Source: Clostridia bacterium (GTDB lineage Bacteria; Bacillota; Clostridia; Oscillospirales; Acutalibacteraceae). Taken from it: 48,568 bases of DNA. The stretch lies in the NCBI GenBank assembly GCA_017472225.1, contig JAFUQS010000111.1, positions 1 to 48,568 on the forward strand, given 5' to 3'. Shown here piece by piece: positions 6,340-13,967 of this stretch. Below the pieces are notes generated by a model. The model was given only the letters and a program-made list of their open reading frames with translations, did no database searches and was not told the DNA's origin. The stretch's first letter is position 1. Each line of letters opens with the position of its first letter. Both the position numbers and the translations under genes were made by a program.

Positions 6340-8149
6340 AAATAACTCTCCTATCATTAAAAGCTTCTTTTCCGCCTTCAAGTGTATGTAAACTTTCGGC
6401 AGTCCAACTTAATTTGTCATTTTCATCTTTTATGTTAACAAGCTGATCGTTAAAGGGATTACCTATGTATGTACCATAGACCCCATTTTGATATGTTCTA
6501 AATATTGACATATAAGGCAATGTTCTAACAGCTATATTTGCATTATGCGTTGCGATTATAACAGCTTTGTGACGTTTAGCTAACTCAGATATTTGTGGCC
6601 TTATAATTGAATCCACATATGAATTTCCCATACCTAATTCGGGTTCGTCTAAAAAATATGCATCAGCTGGTTTTTTTAACCTTTTTTGCAGCAATAATAT
6701 GCCTTTTTCACCATTAGAAGGTACATACTCTGTATTGTCGGCAGTAACAATTTGTTTTGAGATGCCGAGAAAATAAGCCGTTGAATTTATACTGTGGTCT
6801 ATACACATTCCCTTCAAGCTGTCAATATGCGCTGATAATGAATCCGATGAAATCATTGATGTCGCTTGTAACATTTTTGATTTAATATCATTAAGAACTC
6901 TGATTCCCGACACAAATTCAGCTGTCTTTGACTCACTAGAAAGCATTCTAAAAAGTCTTCTAATATAAATTTCACCCTTATCTTCAAGTTCACCCAAATA
7001 TTCAAGCTTAAAACTATTTTTATCGGTAATGTTCTCAAGTATTTTTTTTAGAGCTTTTATCAACATAATTCTGTTTTGAGCATACTCAATAAATCCAGTT
7101 GATGATGGCTTGGATACAGAATTTGAATTTTTGTCAGCAATGCCTTTTATGGCGTTTATACTATAGTTAGTAAGTTTAGTAGAATTCGCTTCCAATATAT
7201 CAAGAATGAATTTACTTTTAATTTTGCTATATAAAACATCAAAACCATTTATTATATTAATTTTTTCTTCTTCTGAAATATAGTTATCTAAAACTATTCT
7301 ATCTAAAGACTCTTTAATATACTTTATTGTTTTATAATCGTCGGCATGCTGAGTATAACTTTCAGGACTAGGTACTATCAAAGTAGCAGCCTCCGTTATC
7401 TTCATCCTTTTTTTATTTGAATTATGATTTCTTGTTTTAAACCAACTTATATAATTTGAAAATAAAGTAGGGTTTGTATCTTTCCAATCGAAAATATATT
7501 CAAACTCTTCTTTGCAATCAGTTGAACCAACAATACTAATATTTCTTTCCATGTCAGTAGTTTTAAGTAGCGAATTAAATTCGTCGTCTTTTTGAGCACC
7601 AGCATATACAGAACATTCAATACCTTGTGATACCATACTTTGGTGGATAGATTCTAAAATCTTGCTTTTTCCAGTTCCCTTTTGACCAAAAATTATATTA
7701 ACATCGTCGTATATTTTTAAATCAATTGTTACAGAAGAATGTGGTTTTGCTTTTACATTATATGATTTTTTCTGATTCAATAGAGTTTCTACCACCGCTT
7801 CATCTCTTTTTGCTAGTAAGCAGAATTGAGAAAAACTTGATACTGGTAGTTTCAACTCTGAAAAATTGCATTCTTCATATTTATTCCAATCTTTCACATC
7901 GCTTCCGATAATTACATTGTAATCATGGTTAGCAAATACACCTAATGACCTGTTATTCTGTGTTTCATCGAAAACTCTCGTTGGTTCTCCTACAAGGCTT
8001 ATCAACTTACACAAATCCTCTTCAGATATTCCTGGAGTTTTTTTATAGTGAGGAATATAAATTACATCACAATCATTTAATTTATCAAAAACAGTTTCAA
8101 TGTTTTTAGTACATACTTCAATATTATCTCCTTCAAATAGCTCTTGCAC
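6314..8149 (-). CDS. ABC/OLD-type AAA ATPase, 5'-truncated PHP-ATPase
   Basis: The ATPase motifs are complete: Walker A GQKGTGKS (residues 155-162 from the GTG at 8149), a signature-like SNGEKG (about 478), Walker B YFLDEPELGMG (about 498-508) and H-loop ATHNAN (about 533). A long helical insert separates A and B as in OLD/SMC-like enzymes. The first 150 residues resemble the C-terminal part of a PHP-type metal hydrolase (VIIGSDVKDWNKY, VIYIPHYKK). The coding frame continues upstream of 8149 for 55 more family-like codons (LWPGVEIDIKG, YHLIVVANPDN) to about 8314-8320, with no ATG and then a TAA at 8321. The HxH metal site expected at the start of a PHP domain is gone. GTG 8149 has no good ribosome site. 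So this is probably a truncated, perhaps silent, gene; the original was likely a PHP-AAA defence-type protein (inference). Confidence 0.7.
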   Translation of the reverse strand: MQELFEGDNIEVCTKNIETVFDKLNDCDVIYIPHYKKTPGISEEDLCKLISLVGEPTRVFDETQNNRSLGVFANHDYNVIIGSDVKDWNKYEECNFSELKLPVSSFSQFCLLAKRDEAVVETLLNQKKSYNVKAKPHSSVTIDLKIYDDVNIIFGQKGTGKSKILESIHQSMVSQGIECSVYAGAQKDDEFNSLLKTTDMERNISIVGSTDCKEEFEYIFDWKDTNPTLFSNYISWFKTRNHNSNKKRMKITEAATLIVPSPESYTQHADDYKTIKYIKESLDRIVLDNYISEEEKINIINGFDVLYSKIKSKFILDILEANSTKLTNYSINAIKGIADKNSNSVSKPSSTGFIEYAQNRIMLIKALKKILENITDKNSFKLEYLGELEDKGEIYIRRLFRMLSSESKTAEFVSGIRVLNDIKSKMLQATSMISSDSLSAHIDSLKGMCIDHSINSTAYFLGISKQIVTADNTEYVPSNGEKGILLLQKRLKKPADAYFLDEPELGMGNSYVDSIIRPQISELAKRHKAVIIATHNANIAVRTLPYMSIFRTYQNGVYGTYIGNPFNDQLVNIKDENDKLSWTAESLHTLEGGKEAFNDRRVIYGSNDNCC

Positions 8150-8319
8150 CCTTGCATTGAAGGTAGATGTATTGTCAGGATTTGCAACTACAATAAGGTG
8201 ATATTTATTACCAACTGAACCTTTAATATCAATTTCAACACCAGGCCATAATTGGCAATCATCTTTTACTGCCTCTTGTAACTCATTGAATTGAATTAAA
8301 TCGAATGCATTAATAAAAA

Positions 8320-8340
8320 ATTACATAAAGACAACTTAAT
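8320..8340. other. Junction between truncated ATPase and tnpV remnant
   Basis: ATPase-family coding sequence stops near 8314-8320 and the tnpV stop codon lies at 8340, leaving about 20 AT-rich bases between two genes that are each damaged. This marks a deletion or insertion boundary inside the element. Confidence 0.5.
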
Positions 8341-8725
8341 CAAATATATATCAACTCTTCACAAACTATCTCTCTCGCCCTTGCTTCAATATCCCCCATT
8401 CTCTGAATCCACTCCATCGGGTCTTGTTCTTTCAGTTGTTCCGTCACACCTTCGGCTTCTTTCATCTGCTCAACAAGAGCATCAAACATATCACGAGTTT
8501 GCTCGTCTACATCGGCAAGGCAAGAATGCAGTTTACCACTCATAATCAGTGAATCATATACATATTTTTTATTTTTCTTAAGATAATGCTCATGCATTCT
8601 CCCCATCTACCTATTGTGCGGTCATCTTTGGGCTCGGGTAATTTTAGGTCGGGGAAATAATAGTCGCCGTGAAGGGTGTAACTGATACCTGTTTGTTCGT
8701 TGGTGGTGTGTTTGGGTAATGACAT
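8340..8725 (-). pseudogene. tnpV: tnpV with a single-base frameshift
   Basis: Two overlapping frames together give one full-length TnpV. The first (from ATG 8725, ribosome site AAGGAGG) reads SLPKHTTNEQTGISYTLHGD through DDRTIGRWG. The second continues GRMHEHYLKKNKKY to ARAREIVCEELIYI. The frame changes at about 8600-8608, in a TGGGGAGAATG context where one base is missing from the purine run. A whole TnpV is about 125-130 residues, matching the joined product. A sequencing or assembly error in the G-run would give the same picture. The gene supports assignment of the element to the Tn4451-like group. Confidence 0.75.
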
Positions 8726-8732
8726 ATAAAAG

Positions 8733-8771
8733 ACCTCCTTGTATTTTGGTAAGACCATTGTACAAGGAGGT
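8733..8771 (-). promoter_or_regulatory. Hairpin sequestering the tnpV ribosome-binding site
   Basis: An 11-bp perfect inverted repeat, ACCTCCTTGTA (8733-8743) and TACAAGGAGGT (8761-8771), with a 17-base loop. In the minus-strand transcript the 3' arm contains the AAGGAGGT that precedes the tnpV ATG at 8725, and the 5' arm pairs with it fully. This would hide the ribosome site, so tnpV translation should be low unless the stem is opened. Confidence 0.6.
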
Positions 8772-8801
8772 TTGAGTTTTGTCGAATATGCGGGAAGATT
8801 A

Positions 8802-9740
8802 TTATTCAAAAAGACTTAACTGATTAATTTTATAAGACTTCATTTCTCTCACTTTTATCACATCATCTTCTCCAATCTCACCAAAAAGCAAGGGTGAATT
8901 TGGATTATGTAACAGAAAATTGTTAGAAACTATTTTTGTATTAAAATTTGCATAGCAATACAAACAACCATTTTTACAAGTGTTATATGCACCAATATCA
9001 ATACTGGAAATACAACCACATTCTAATCGTTGGTTTTTGTCTTTTTCAATATTAAGTTTATATTTTCCGATACGTTCAAATCGATTTTTATCTATACAGC
9101 TTGCATGAGATATTCCAAATCGTTGAAGATTTATGTCTTCTGCACATGTATCAATGTAAATACCATGCTTTTTGGCAATTTCACTCAAAGCACCAATCAA
9201 TTCTATTTTTTGTGAAGCTGTTGGTATTGTTATCCCTAATGGTGAAATGTTTCTTTTTGTTTTTTCATAGAAATCAACAAAACTTACAGTGCATTTTTCA
9301 GTATAGTTTGCAAGTTTATCAACTAAAGACTCAAAATACTTTATATGGTATTGCATGTTGTATTTTTCGTTAAATATAATTGGATCATAGCGCCAAACAA
9401 CTTTATCTTTACCAATCTCAGTCGATAGTCTTTGAAAAGCCGGGATAATTACGTCTTTTTTAGGTGGAATATTTGGTTCTACATCGTTTCCGTAAGAATT
9501 AAGAGTAAACTGAAAATAATATGTGTATTTTTCAAGTTCTGATAATCTGTCTAACATTGGTGCAGGGTTTTTTGTCCAAAAAACTATACCGTCAACAACA
9601 TCGGGAGAAAGTGAAATTTTTCCTACTTGATGTATATTCATTGGATTTCGAACATAAACATACTCATCTTTTATTCGATTAAAAAACCAATCTGAATAAT
9701 AAGAAGGTATATCAGTTCTTCTGCTTGCGCTTATAATCAT
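8802..9740 (-). CDS. DUF1848 family protein with radical-SAM-like Cys motif
   Basis: The product (312 aa) has the DUF1848 signature MIISASRRTDIPSYYSDWF at the start, then VDGIVFWTKNPAPM, and VVWRYDPIIF. Near the C-terminus it has GCISSIDIGAYNTCKNGCLYCYAN, which contains CX3CX2C, the iron-sulfur motif of radical SAM enzymes placed at the wrong end of the protein, as is usual in this family. Its reaction is unknown to me. ATG 9740 has GTAGGAG eight bases upstream and starts 11 bases after the stop of the methyltransferase-like gene; a longer frame from 9788 would overlap that gene and lacks family similarity. The pair is probably cotranscribed. Confidence 0.8.
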   Translation of the reverse strand: MIISASRRTDIPSYYSDWFFNRIKDEYVYVRNPMNIHQVGKISLSPDVVDGIVFWTKNPAPMLDRLSELEKYTYYFQFTLNSYGNDVEPNIPPKKDVIIPAFQRLSTEIGKDKVVWRYDPIIFNEKYNMQYHIKYFESLVDKLANYTEKCTVSFVDFYEKTKRNISPLGITIPTASQKIELIGALSEIAKKHGIYIDTCAEDINLQRFGISHASCIDKNRFERIGKYKLNIEKDKNQRLECGCISSIDIGAYNTCKNGCLYCYANFNTKIVSNNFLLHNPNSPLLFGEIGEDDVIKVREMKSYKINQLSLFE

Positions 9741-9751
9741 AGTTATTTCTC

Positions 9752-10645
9752 CTACTCGACTTCTATGAGCATTTGTGCACTTGAACATTGCCTCCAGGGC
9801 TCATAATAGCTAAACTCTCTTGGGATTTCAAACAAAATATCAGTTGATCTATGTCGCATGCCATAACGCTGATAATCGCTTTTAATATTATAGTCAAAAT
9901 AAAACATTGAATAAGTTCCATGTAAACCAGCCTTTGATAATTCCTTACATAAATCTTCAAAATGATCTCTACCTCTGTTGCAACTGTTTACATCGTTTAT
10001 AAGTATTACTAAAGGCTCATTTGATTTTTTATGAACAATTATGTTAGAGATAAGTTTAACATAAAAATCTTTAATTTTGTTTATCTGATTTGTATTATAA
10101 AGGTGTGATATAAGGTATTGGATAACAATAACATTTGCTTTTTTTAAAGTTCTAGAGTTTACATAATCAATCGCATCTTCATACAAAAATTTAGCCCTCA
10201 TATCAAGTGCTGATTCTTCTGCGTAAGTTTTTATTTCTTCATGAATAGGCAGCCATAAATCATTCTTATCTATTCCTAAATATTGTATTCTTTTGTTTGA
10301 ATCAGTTTCTTTAACATACTCTTCAAATGCCATTAGGTCAGGACAACCACCACAGCCAATAGACAGTATGTGATAATCATCAATATCCTTCAGTGCTGGA
10401 CTCTTTCTTAATAGATACAACATTTCCGATGCATATTTAAAAGAATAATCGCACACATAGAAATTTAAAAGATTTGTGCAATCATAATCTTTTTTACCGT
10501 TTGGATATTTTGTAGGAAAGTGAATCTCATCAAGACATGTTTTGCATCCACCGGAGCACCCATCCTTATGATGACATCTCTTACAAGTATTTTCCGAACG
10601 GTTGTAGTTTTCATTGCAAAAATCTGTCATATGATATATAAGCAT
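9752..10645 (-). CDS. Cys-rich methyltransferase-like protein paired with DUF1848
   Basis: The N-terminal 40 residues hold a dense cysteine cluster (CKRCHHKDGCSGGCKTC), likely a zinc or iron-sulfur site. From about residue 90 the sequence fits a class I SAM-dependent methyltransferase: strand-loop HILSIGCGGCPDLMAF in place of the usual GxGxG loop, acidic residue after the second strand (IQYLGIDKNDLW), DAIDYV, then VIVIQYLISHLY. ATG 10645 has TAAGGAGG seven bases upstream. It is the first gene transcribed inside the element, just downstream of rlmD, and pairs tightly with the DUF1848 gene. Substrate unknown; a rRNA, tRNA or DNA modification role is possible but unproven. Confidence 0.65.
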   Translation of the reverse strand: MLIYHMTDFCNENYNRSENTCKRCHHKDGCSGGCKTCLDEIHFPTKYPNGKKDYDCTNLLNFYVCDYSFKYASEMLYLLRKSPALKDIDDYHILSIGCGGCPDLMAFEEYVKETDSNKRIQYLGIDKNDLWLPIHEEIKTYAEESALDMRAKFLYEDAIDYVNSRTLKKANVIVIQYLISHLYNTNQINKIKDFYVKLISNIIVHKKSNEPLVILINDVNSCNRGRDHFEDLCKELSKAGLHGTYSMFYFDYNIKSDYQRYGMRHRSTDILFEIPREFSYYEPWRQCSSAQMLIEVE

Positions 10646-10742
10646 TTTTTTACCTCCTTATTTTCATTGACGCTTAACACCATCATATATATAAGTGTAA
10701 GAAATGCTAAAAAGTAACAAATTTTTGAAAAATTTCTTAAAA

Positions 10743-12398
10743 CTACTGTACCATCCTAAAATGCCTTAACGCATCCATGATAGCATCTTCTTTTTCCTTC
10801 GGGCATTTAGGCACTCTGTGTCCTTCTTTGCCTTTGTTATAATTTTCACGTTCTATTATCCCACACTTGGCTTTCACCTGTGAAATATACAGCGTAGATA
10901 CCTTTAACCCAAACTTATCGAGCACATAATCCTTGATTTCCTGATATGTCGCCTTTGTCTCAGCTGCAGTAATATCAATCTCTGAAAGGTCAAGTTTTAT
11001 GTCGATATGTGTGTCCGGTCTGCGTTGGGACAAAAGAACAACCGTTTCGACATGAGTAGTTCTCGGGAACATATCAACTGCTGTTGCTTCTTTTGTTTCA
11101 TAACCGAGCTCATTGAACACTGCAAGGTCCCTTGCAAGGGTTGCAGGGTCGCAGGAAACATATACCACTGTTTCCGGTGACATGCTTGATACGGTTTCAA
11201 GAACCTCCCTTGAGCAGCCCTTTCTCGGCGGGTCAAGAACAACCACATCCGGTCTTATGCCCTCATCATAAAGTGTTTTTGCTGCACCTTTCGCATCGTC
11301 ACAAATGAATCTTGCGTTTTCAATGTTGTTCAGTTTTGCGTTTTCCTTTGCATTTTCAATCGCCTGCGGAATAATTTCAACACCAATAAGACTCTTCGCC
11401 TTGTCTGCCATTGTAAGACCGATTGTACCTGCTCCGCAGTAAAGGTCAAGAATCACCTCGTTGCCCGTAAGGCCTGCATATTCCTTTGCTTTGCCGTATA
11501 AAAGCTCTGTGCCCTCAGGATTCACCTGATAAAAGGAAAGGGGCGATATTCTGAATTTAAGACCGCACAATTCATCCTCAATGAAGTCGCTGCCCCAGAT
11601 TGTGATACATTCATCACCGAGAATAACATTGGTGTCCTTTTTATTTATGTTAAGAACGATTGACCTGATGTTCTTTCCCGAAGACAAGAGAAGCTCAATG
11701 AGTCTTTCCTTTCTCGGTATACTGTCACCGTTAATTACAAGGCAGACCATCATTTCACCTGTTTTGTGAGCCTGTCTGAGATAAATATGCCTGAGAAGTC
11801 CCTTGCCCGTTTTTTCGTCATATATAGTTACGGGATTTTCAGCAATGTATCTTCTTATAAGAGGGATAACGGTGTGAAAATCCTCCTTCTGAAGCAGGCA
11901 TCTGTCACTGTCAGTGATGCGATGGGTACGCTTTGAATAAAAACCGATTTGTATATTGCCGTCTTCACTCATACCAACGGGAATCTGAGCCTTGTTTCTG
12001 TAATTTTTCGGCTCTTTTATGCTGAGTATCTCCTTCACTTCAATTCCGAGTCCGCCTATGCGCTGAAGTGCATCGGTTACGGTCTGTTTTTTGATGTTCA
12101 GCTCCTCTTCATAGCTTATGTGTCTGTAAGCACAGCCGCCACAACGGGTATCAATTTCACAGTCGGATTCTATTCTGCATTTTGCTTTTTTTACTATCTT
12201 TTTGATTTTGCCGACAGCGTAATTCTTTTTCACCTTGATAATGTGTACAAGAAGCTCATCTCCGGGTGCGGCACCCTCAACAAAAACCGCCATATCCTTA
12301 AAACGACCCAAACCACTCCCCTGTGATGTGAGAGTGGTTATGGTAAACTTTATTTCGTCATTCTTTTTGATTATTTCATTATTTTTCATTTTTGTCAC
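10743..12398 (-). CDS. rlmD: 23S rRNA (uracil-C5)-methyltransferase RlmD with element-derived C-terminal tail
   Basis: RlmD/RumA methylates a 23S rRNA uracil with SAM. Visible parts: N-terminal TRAM domain (about 10-70), iron-sulfur cysteines (CRIES-DCEIDTRCGGC), SAM loop LDLYCGAGTIGL, DPPRKGC, and the catalytic cysteine in VVYVSCDPATLARD. The usual protein ends soon after HVETVVLLS; here about 95 more residues follow (RRPDTHIDIKLDLSEID onward), homologous to the recombinase tail at 995. The extension starts exactly at the attachment repeat, so it was supplied by the integrated element; catalysis should be unaffected. The start is GTG 12398, overlapping the stop of the upstream LCP gene (GTGA), or ATG 12389; neither has a strong ribosome site. 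It is the last gene of a regulator-kinase-LCP-rlmD run. Confidence 0.93.
   Translation of the reverse strand: MTKMKNNEIIKKNDEIKFTITTLTSQGSGLGRFKDMAVFVEGAAPGDELLVHIIKVKKNYAVGKIKKIVKKAKCRIESDCEIDTRCGGCAYRHISYEEELNIKKQTVTDALQRIGGLGIEVKEILSIKEPKNYRNKAQIPVGMSEDGNIQIGFYSKRTHRITDSDRCLLQKEDFHTVIPLIRRYIAENPVTIYDEKTGKGLLRHIYLRQAHKTGEMMVCLVINGDSIPRKERLIELLLSSGKNIRSIVLNINKKDTNVILGDECITIWGSDFIEDELCGLKFRISPLSFYQVNPEGTELLYGKAKEYAGLTGNEVILDLYCGAGTIGLTMADKAKSLIGVEIIPQAIENAKENAKLNNIENARFICDDAKGAAKTLYDEGIRPDVVVLDPPRKGCSREVLETVSSMSPETVVYVSCDPATLARDLAVFNELGYETKEATAVDMFPRTTHVETVVLLSQRRPDTHIDIKLDLSEIDITAAETKATYQEIKDYVLDKFGLKVSTLYISQVKAKCGIIERENYNKGKEGHRVPKCPKEKEDAIMDALRHFRMVQ
10961..11051. repeat. Attachment-site direct repeat, right copy (in rlmD)
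   Basis: The partner of 1210-1300: one mismatch (T10973 against C1222), identical from 10974 to 11051. It codes for VETVVLLSQRRPDTHIDIKL and some following residues of RlmD. To the right the sequence is ordinary rlmD; to the left lies element DNA. Confidence 0.8.
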
Positions 12399-13939
12399 CG
12401 TGAGTAATAGCTCGGGGTTACACCGTCATAAATAAGCTTATGCGTATACTTCACCTCATCCTCCCAATCAACAAGAACAACTTCAAAATTATCAATAAGC
12501 TGAAGCTTTGAGGACTTATGAGGCAGAATATACTGCTCAAAATCACTTGAAAGATAGGTCGGTACATTCACAAGCTGAGAAACGATTTCCGTTTTTGAAA
12601 GGTCTGTTGTGATAAGAGGAAGCACCTTGTTGAGAAGAACATTAAGCTGAAATACATTCATGCCCTTTGCCTTGTTTGCAAGGGCAGTGAGAACATTTCT
12701 CTGCCTTTGTGTTCTGTCTCTGTCAGAGTCAATTTTACGAAGTCTGACATATTCAAGTGCCATGGGACCGTTAAGGTTATATGTTCCTGCACCTATATAT
12801 TCATAGCCGTTGCTTTTCAGCTTACTTTTCAAAGCCTTGGCTTCTGCTTTGGTGAGTGTGATTGTGACTCCGCCCGCCGCATCAATAAGCTCCTGAAAAG
12901 CTGAAAAGGTTGTGCTGACATAATTATCAATTCTGATTTTATAATTATTTTCAATTGTCTGCATTGCCAATTGAGCTCCGCCATAGCCGTGAGCATGGTT
13001 AAGACGGGTGTTGTCATATCCCTCAATTGCAACATATGCCGTTCTTGACAGGGAAATAAGCTTGATCTTTTTTGTAACCTTATTGATGCTTACAAGAATC
13101 ATGGCATCGGATCTTCCGTAGGGATAGGATTTTCCGCCTCCGTCAATACCCATGAGAAGAATGTTGAGAACATCCTCGCTATACCAGATTTCATTATTGT
13201 GGGCGTTCAGTTCAATAAGCTTATCGTTTTCCTCAAGCTCTGCTTTAACATCTTCATTTTCTTTGGCAGCCTGAATAATGGCTGTGTCGTCTTCCTCCTC
13301 CTGCTGACCGATTGTTACCTCATAAACACTGTTGTCCTTTTTCGCAATTATGCTGCCGTCTTTTCCTATAAGGAATTCAGATATGTGAAGCTTGCTGCCG
13401 TCAGAGAAGCTTGCATTACCCTGAGAATCAACAACAACTCCCGAGCTTCCGATAAAGCTGCCGTCCTGAAAAACAACATTTCCGTCTTTATATATTGTTG
13501 TACCGTCAGATAAAACTGCAAGTCCGTCGGCGGTGATGTAGGAGCCGTCCTTGAAAATCATGCTGCCGTCAGGATTTTTAACGGAGCCGTCAGGAAAGTA
13601 AATTCTGCCGTCAGAAAGAGTGAAGGAACCGTCGGCATTCATCTGAGACACATGAATGGTAATATATTCGCCTGTGCCCAACAGCACCTGAGTAGTCTGA
13701 GGCTCGGTGTAAACCACAGAAGGCCCGTCGGAGCCGTCATCGTAATTTATTTTATTAAGATAATGATTACCGATTGCAACAATGCTGCACACTGAAAAAA
13801 TCACTGCCACAACAACAATTGAAGCAATTTTATGCTTATATAAAAACTCAGTCAGCTTCAGAAACAGTGCCTTTGCCTTGATTAAAAAGGGCTTTATGCT
13901 GCGCCTGAGCTGTTCAAGCTTTTGTTCCAATTTATCCAT
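12395..13939 (-). CDS. LytR-CpsA-Psr (LCP) family protein with heptapeptide DG-repeat stalk
   Basis: LCP proteins attach secondary polymers to peptidoglycan outside the cell. Layout: cytoplasmic basic N-terminus, one membrane segment (about 38-58), a stalk of 7-residue repeats (about 103-200), an acidic linker, and the LCP domain (about 240-480). LCP landmarks are ILLMGIDGGG, the arginine-bearing ISLSRTAYVAI, FSAFQELIDAAGGV, and LEYVRLRKIDSDRDRTQRQRNVL, whose Asp and Arg residues bind the lipid pyrophosphate. I prefer ATG 13939 with GGGTG nine bases upstream; a GTG at 13951 is possible. It overlaps rlmD by 4 bases and lies 28 bases after a histidine kinase gene, so it may belong to a cell-envelope regulon. 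The repeat stalk is unusual for the family. Confidence 0.88.
   Translation of the reverse strand: MDKLEQKLEQLRRSIKPFLIKAKALFLKLTEFLYKHKIASIVVVAVIFSVCSIVAIGNHYLNKINYDDGSDGPSVVYTEPQTTQVLLGTGEYITIHVSQMNADGSFTLSDGRIYFPDGSVKNPDGSMIFKDGSYITADGLAVLSDGTTIYKDGNVVFQDGSFIGSSGVVVDSQGNASFSDGSKLHISEFLIGKDGSIIAKKDNSVYEVTIGQQEEEDDTAIIQAAKENEDVKAELEENDKLIELNAHNNEIWYSEDVLNILLMGIDGGGKSYPYGRSDAMILVSINKVTKKIKLISLSRTAYVAIEGYDNTRLNHAHGYGGAQLAMQTIENNYKIRIDNYVSTTFSAFQELIDAAGGVTITLTKAEAKALKSKLKSNGYEYIGAGTYNLNGPMALEYVRLRKIDSDRDRTQRQRNVLTALANKAKGMNVFQLNVLLNKVLPLITTDLSKTEIVSQLVNVPTYLSSDFEQYILPHKSSKLQLIDNFEVVLVDWEDEVKYTHKLIYDGVTPSYYSR
13340..13633 (-). repeat. In-gene 21-bp / heptapeptide tandem repeats (DGSxxxx)
   Basis: From residue 103 of the LCP protein the pair Asp-Gly recurs at exact 7-residue steps: DGSFTLS, DGRIYFP, DGSVKNP, DGSMIFK, DGSYITA, DGLAVLS, DGTTIYK, DGNVVFQ, DGSFIGS, then SGVVVDS, QGNASFS, DGSKLHI. 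One degenerate unit and DGSIIAK follow. That is 14 units in register, 11 with intact DG. In DNA this is a 21-bp period with recurring CCGTC on the plus strand. Confidence 0.85.
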
Positions 13940-13967
13940 TAAAATATTCACCCGTTCAATTCAGTTA

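Larger units (their letters stand above)
1210..11051. mobile_element. 9.75-kb integrative element inserted in rlmD
   Basis: The unit is bounded by two direct copies of a 91-bp sequence 9,751 bp apart. Contents on the minus strand, in order of transcription: methyltransferase-like protein, DUF1848 protein, frameshifted tnpV, truncated ATPase and three unknown genes, truncated parB, a 72-aa protein, and the serine recombinase. No relaxase, coupling protein or conjugation gene is present, so it is at most mobilised by others. The interior (about 4.0-10.7 kb) is visibly AT-richer than the chromosome to its right. The boundaries follow from the repeats; the crossover dinucleotide is not known. Confidence 0.8.

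Noticed and set aside
8340-8725. Programmed -1/+1 frameshift in tnpV
   Set aside because: There is no classic slippery heptamer or downstream pseudoknot visible, and other TnpV genes I know are single frames; mutation or sequencing error is simpler.
1210-11051. Assembly duplication explaining the two identical 78-bp segments
   Set aside because: Homology continues beyond the identical part at lower identity through a complete second protein tail, and both copies are in frame in different genes, as expected for attachment sites.
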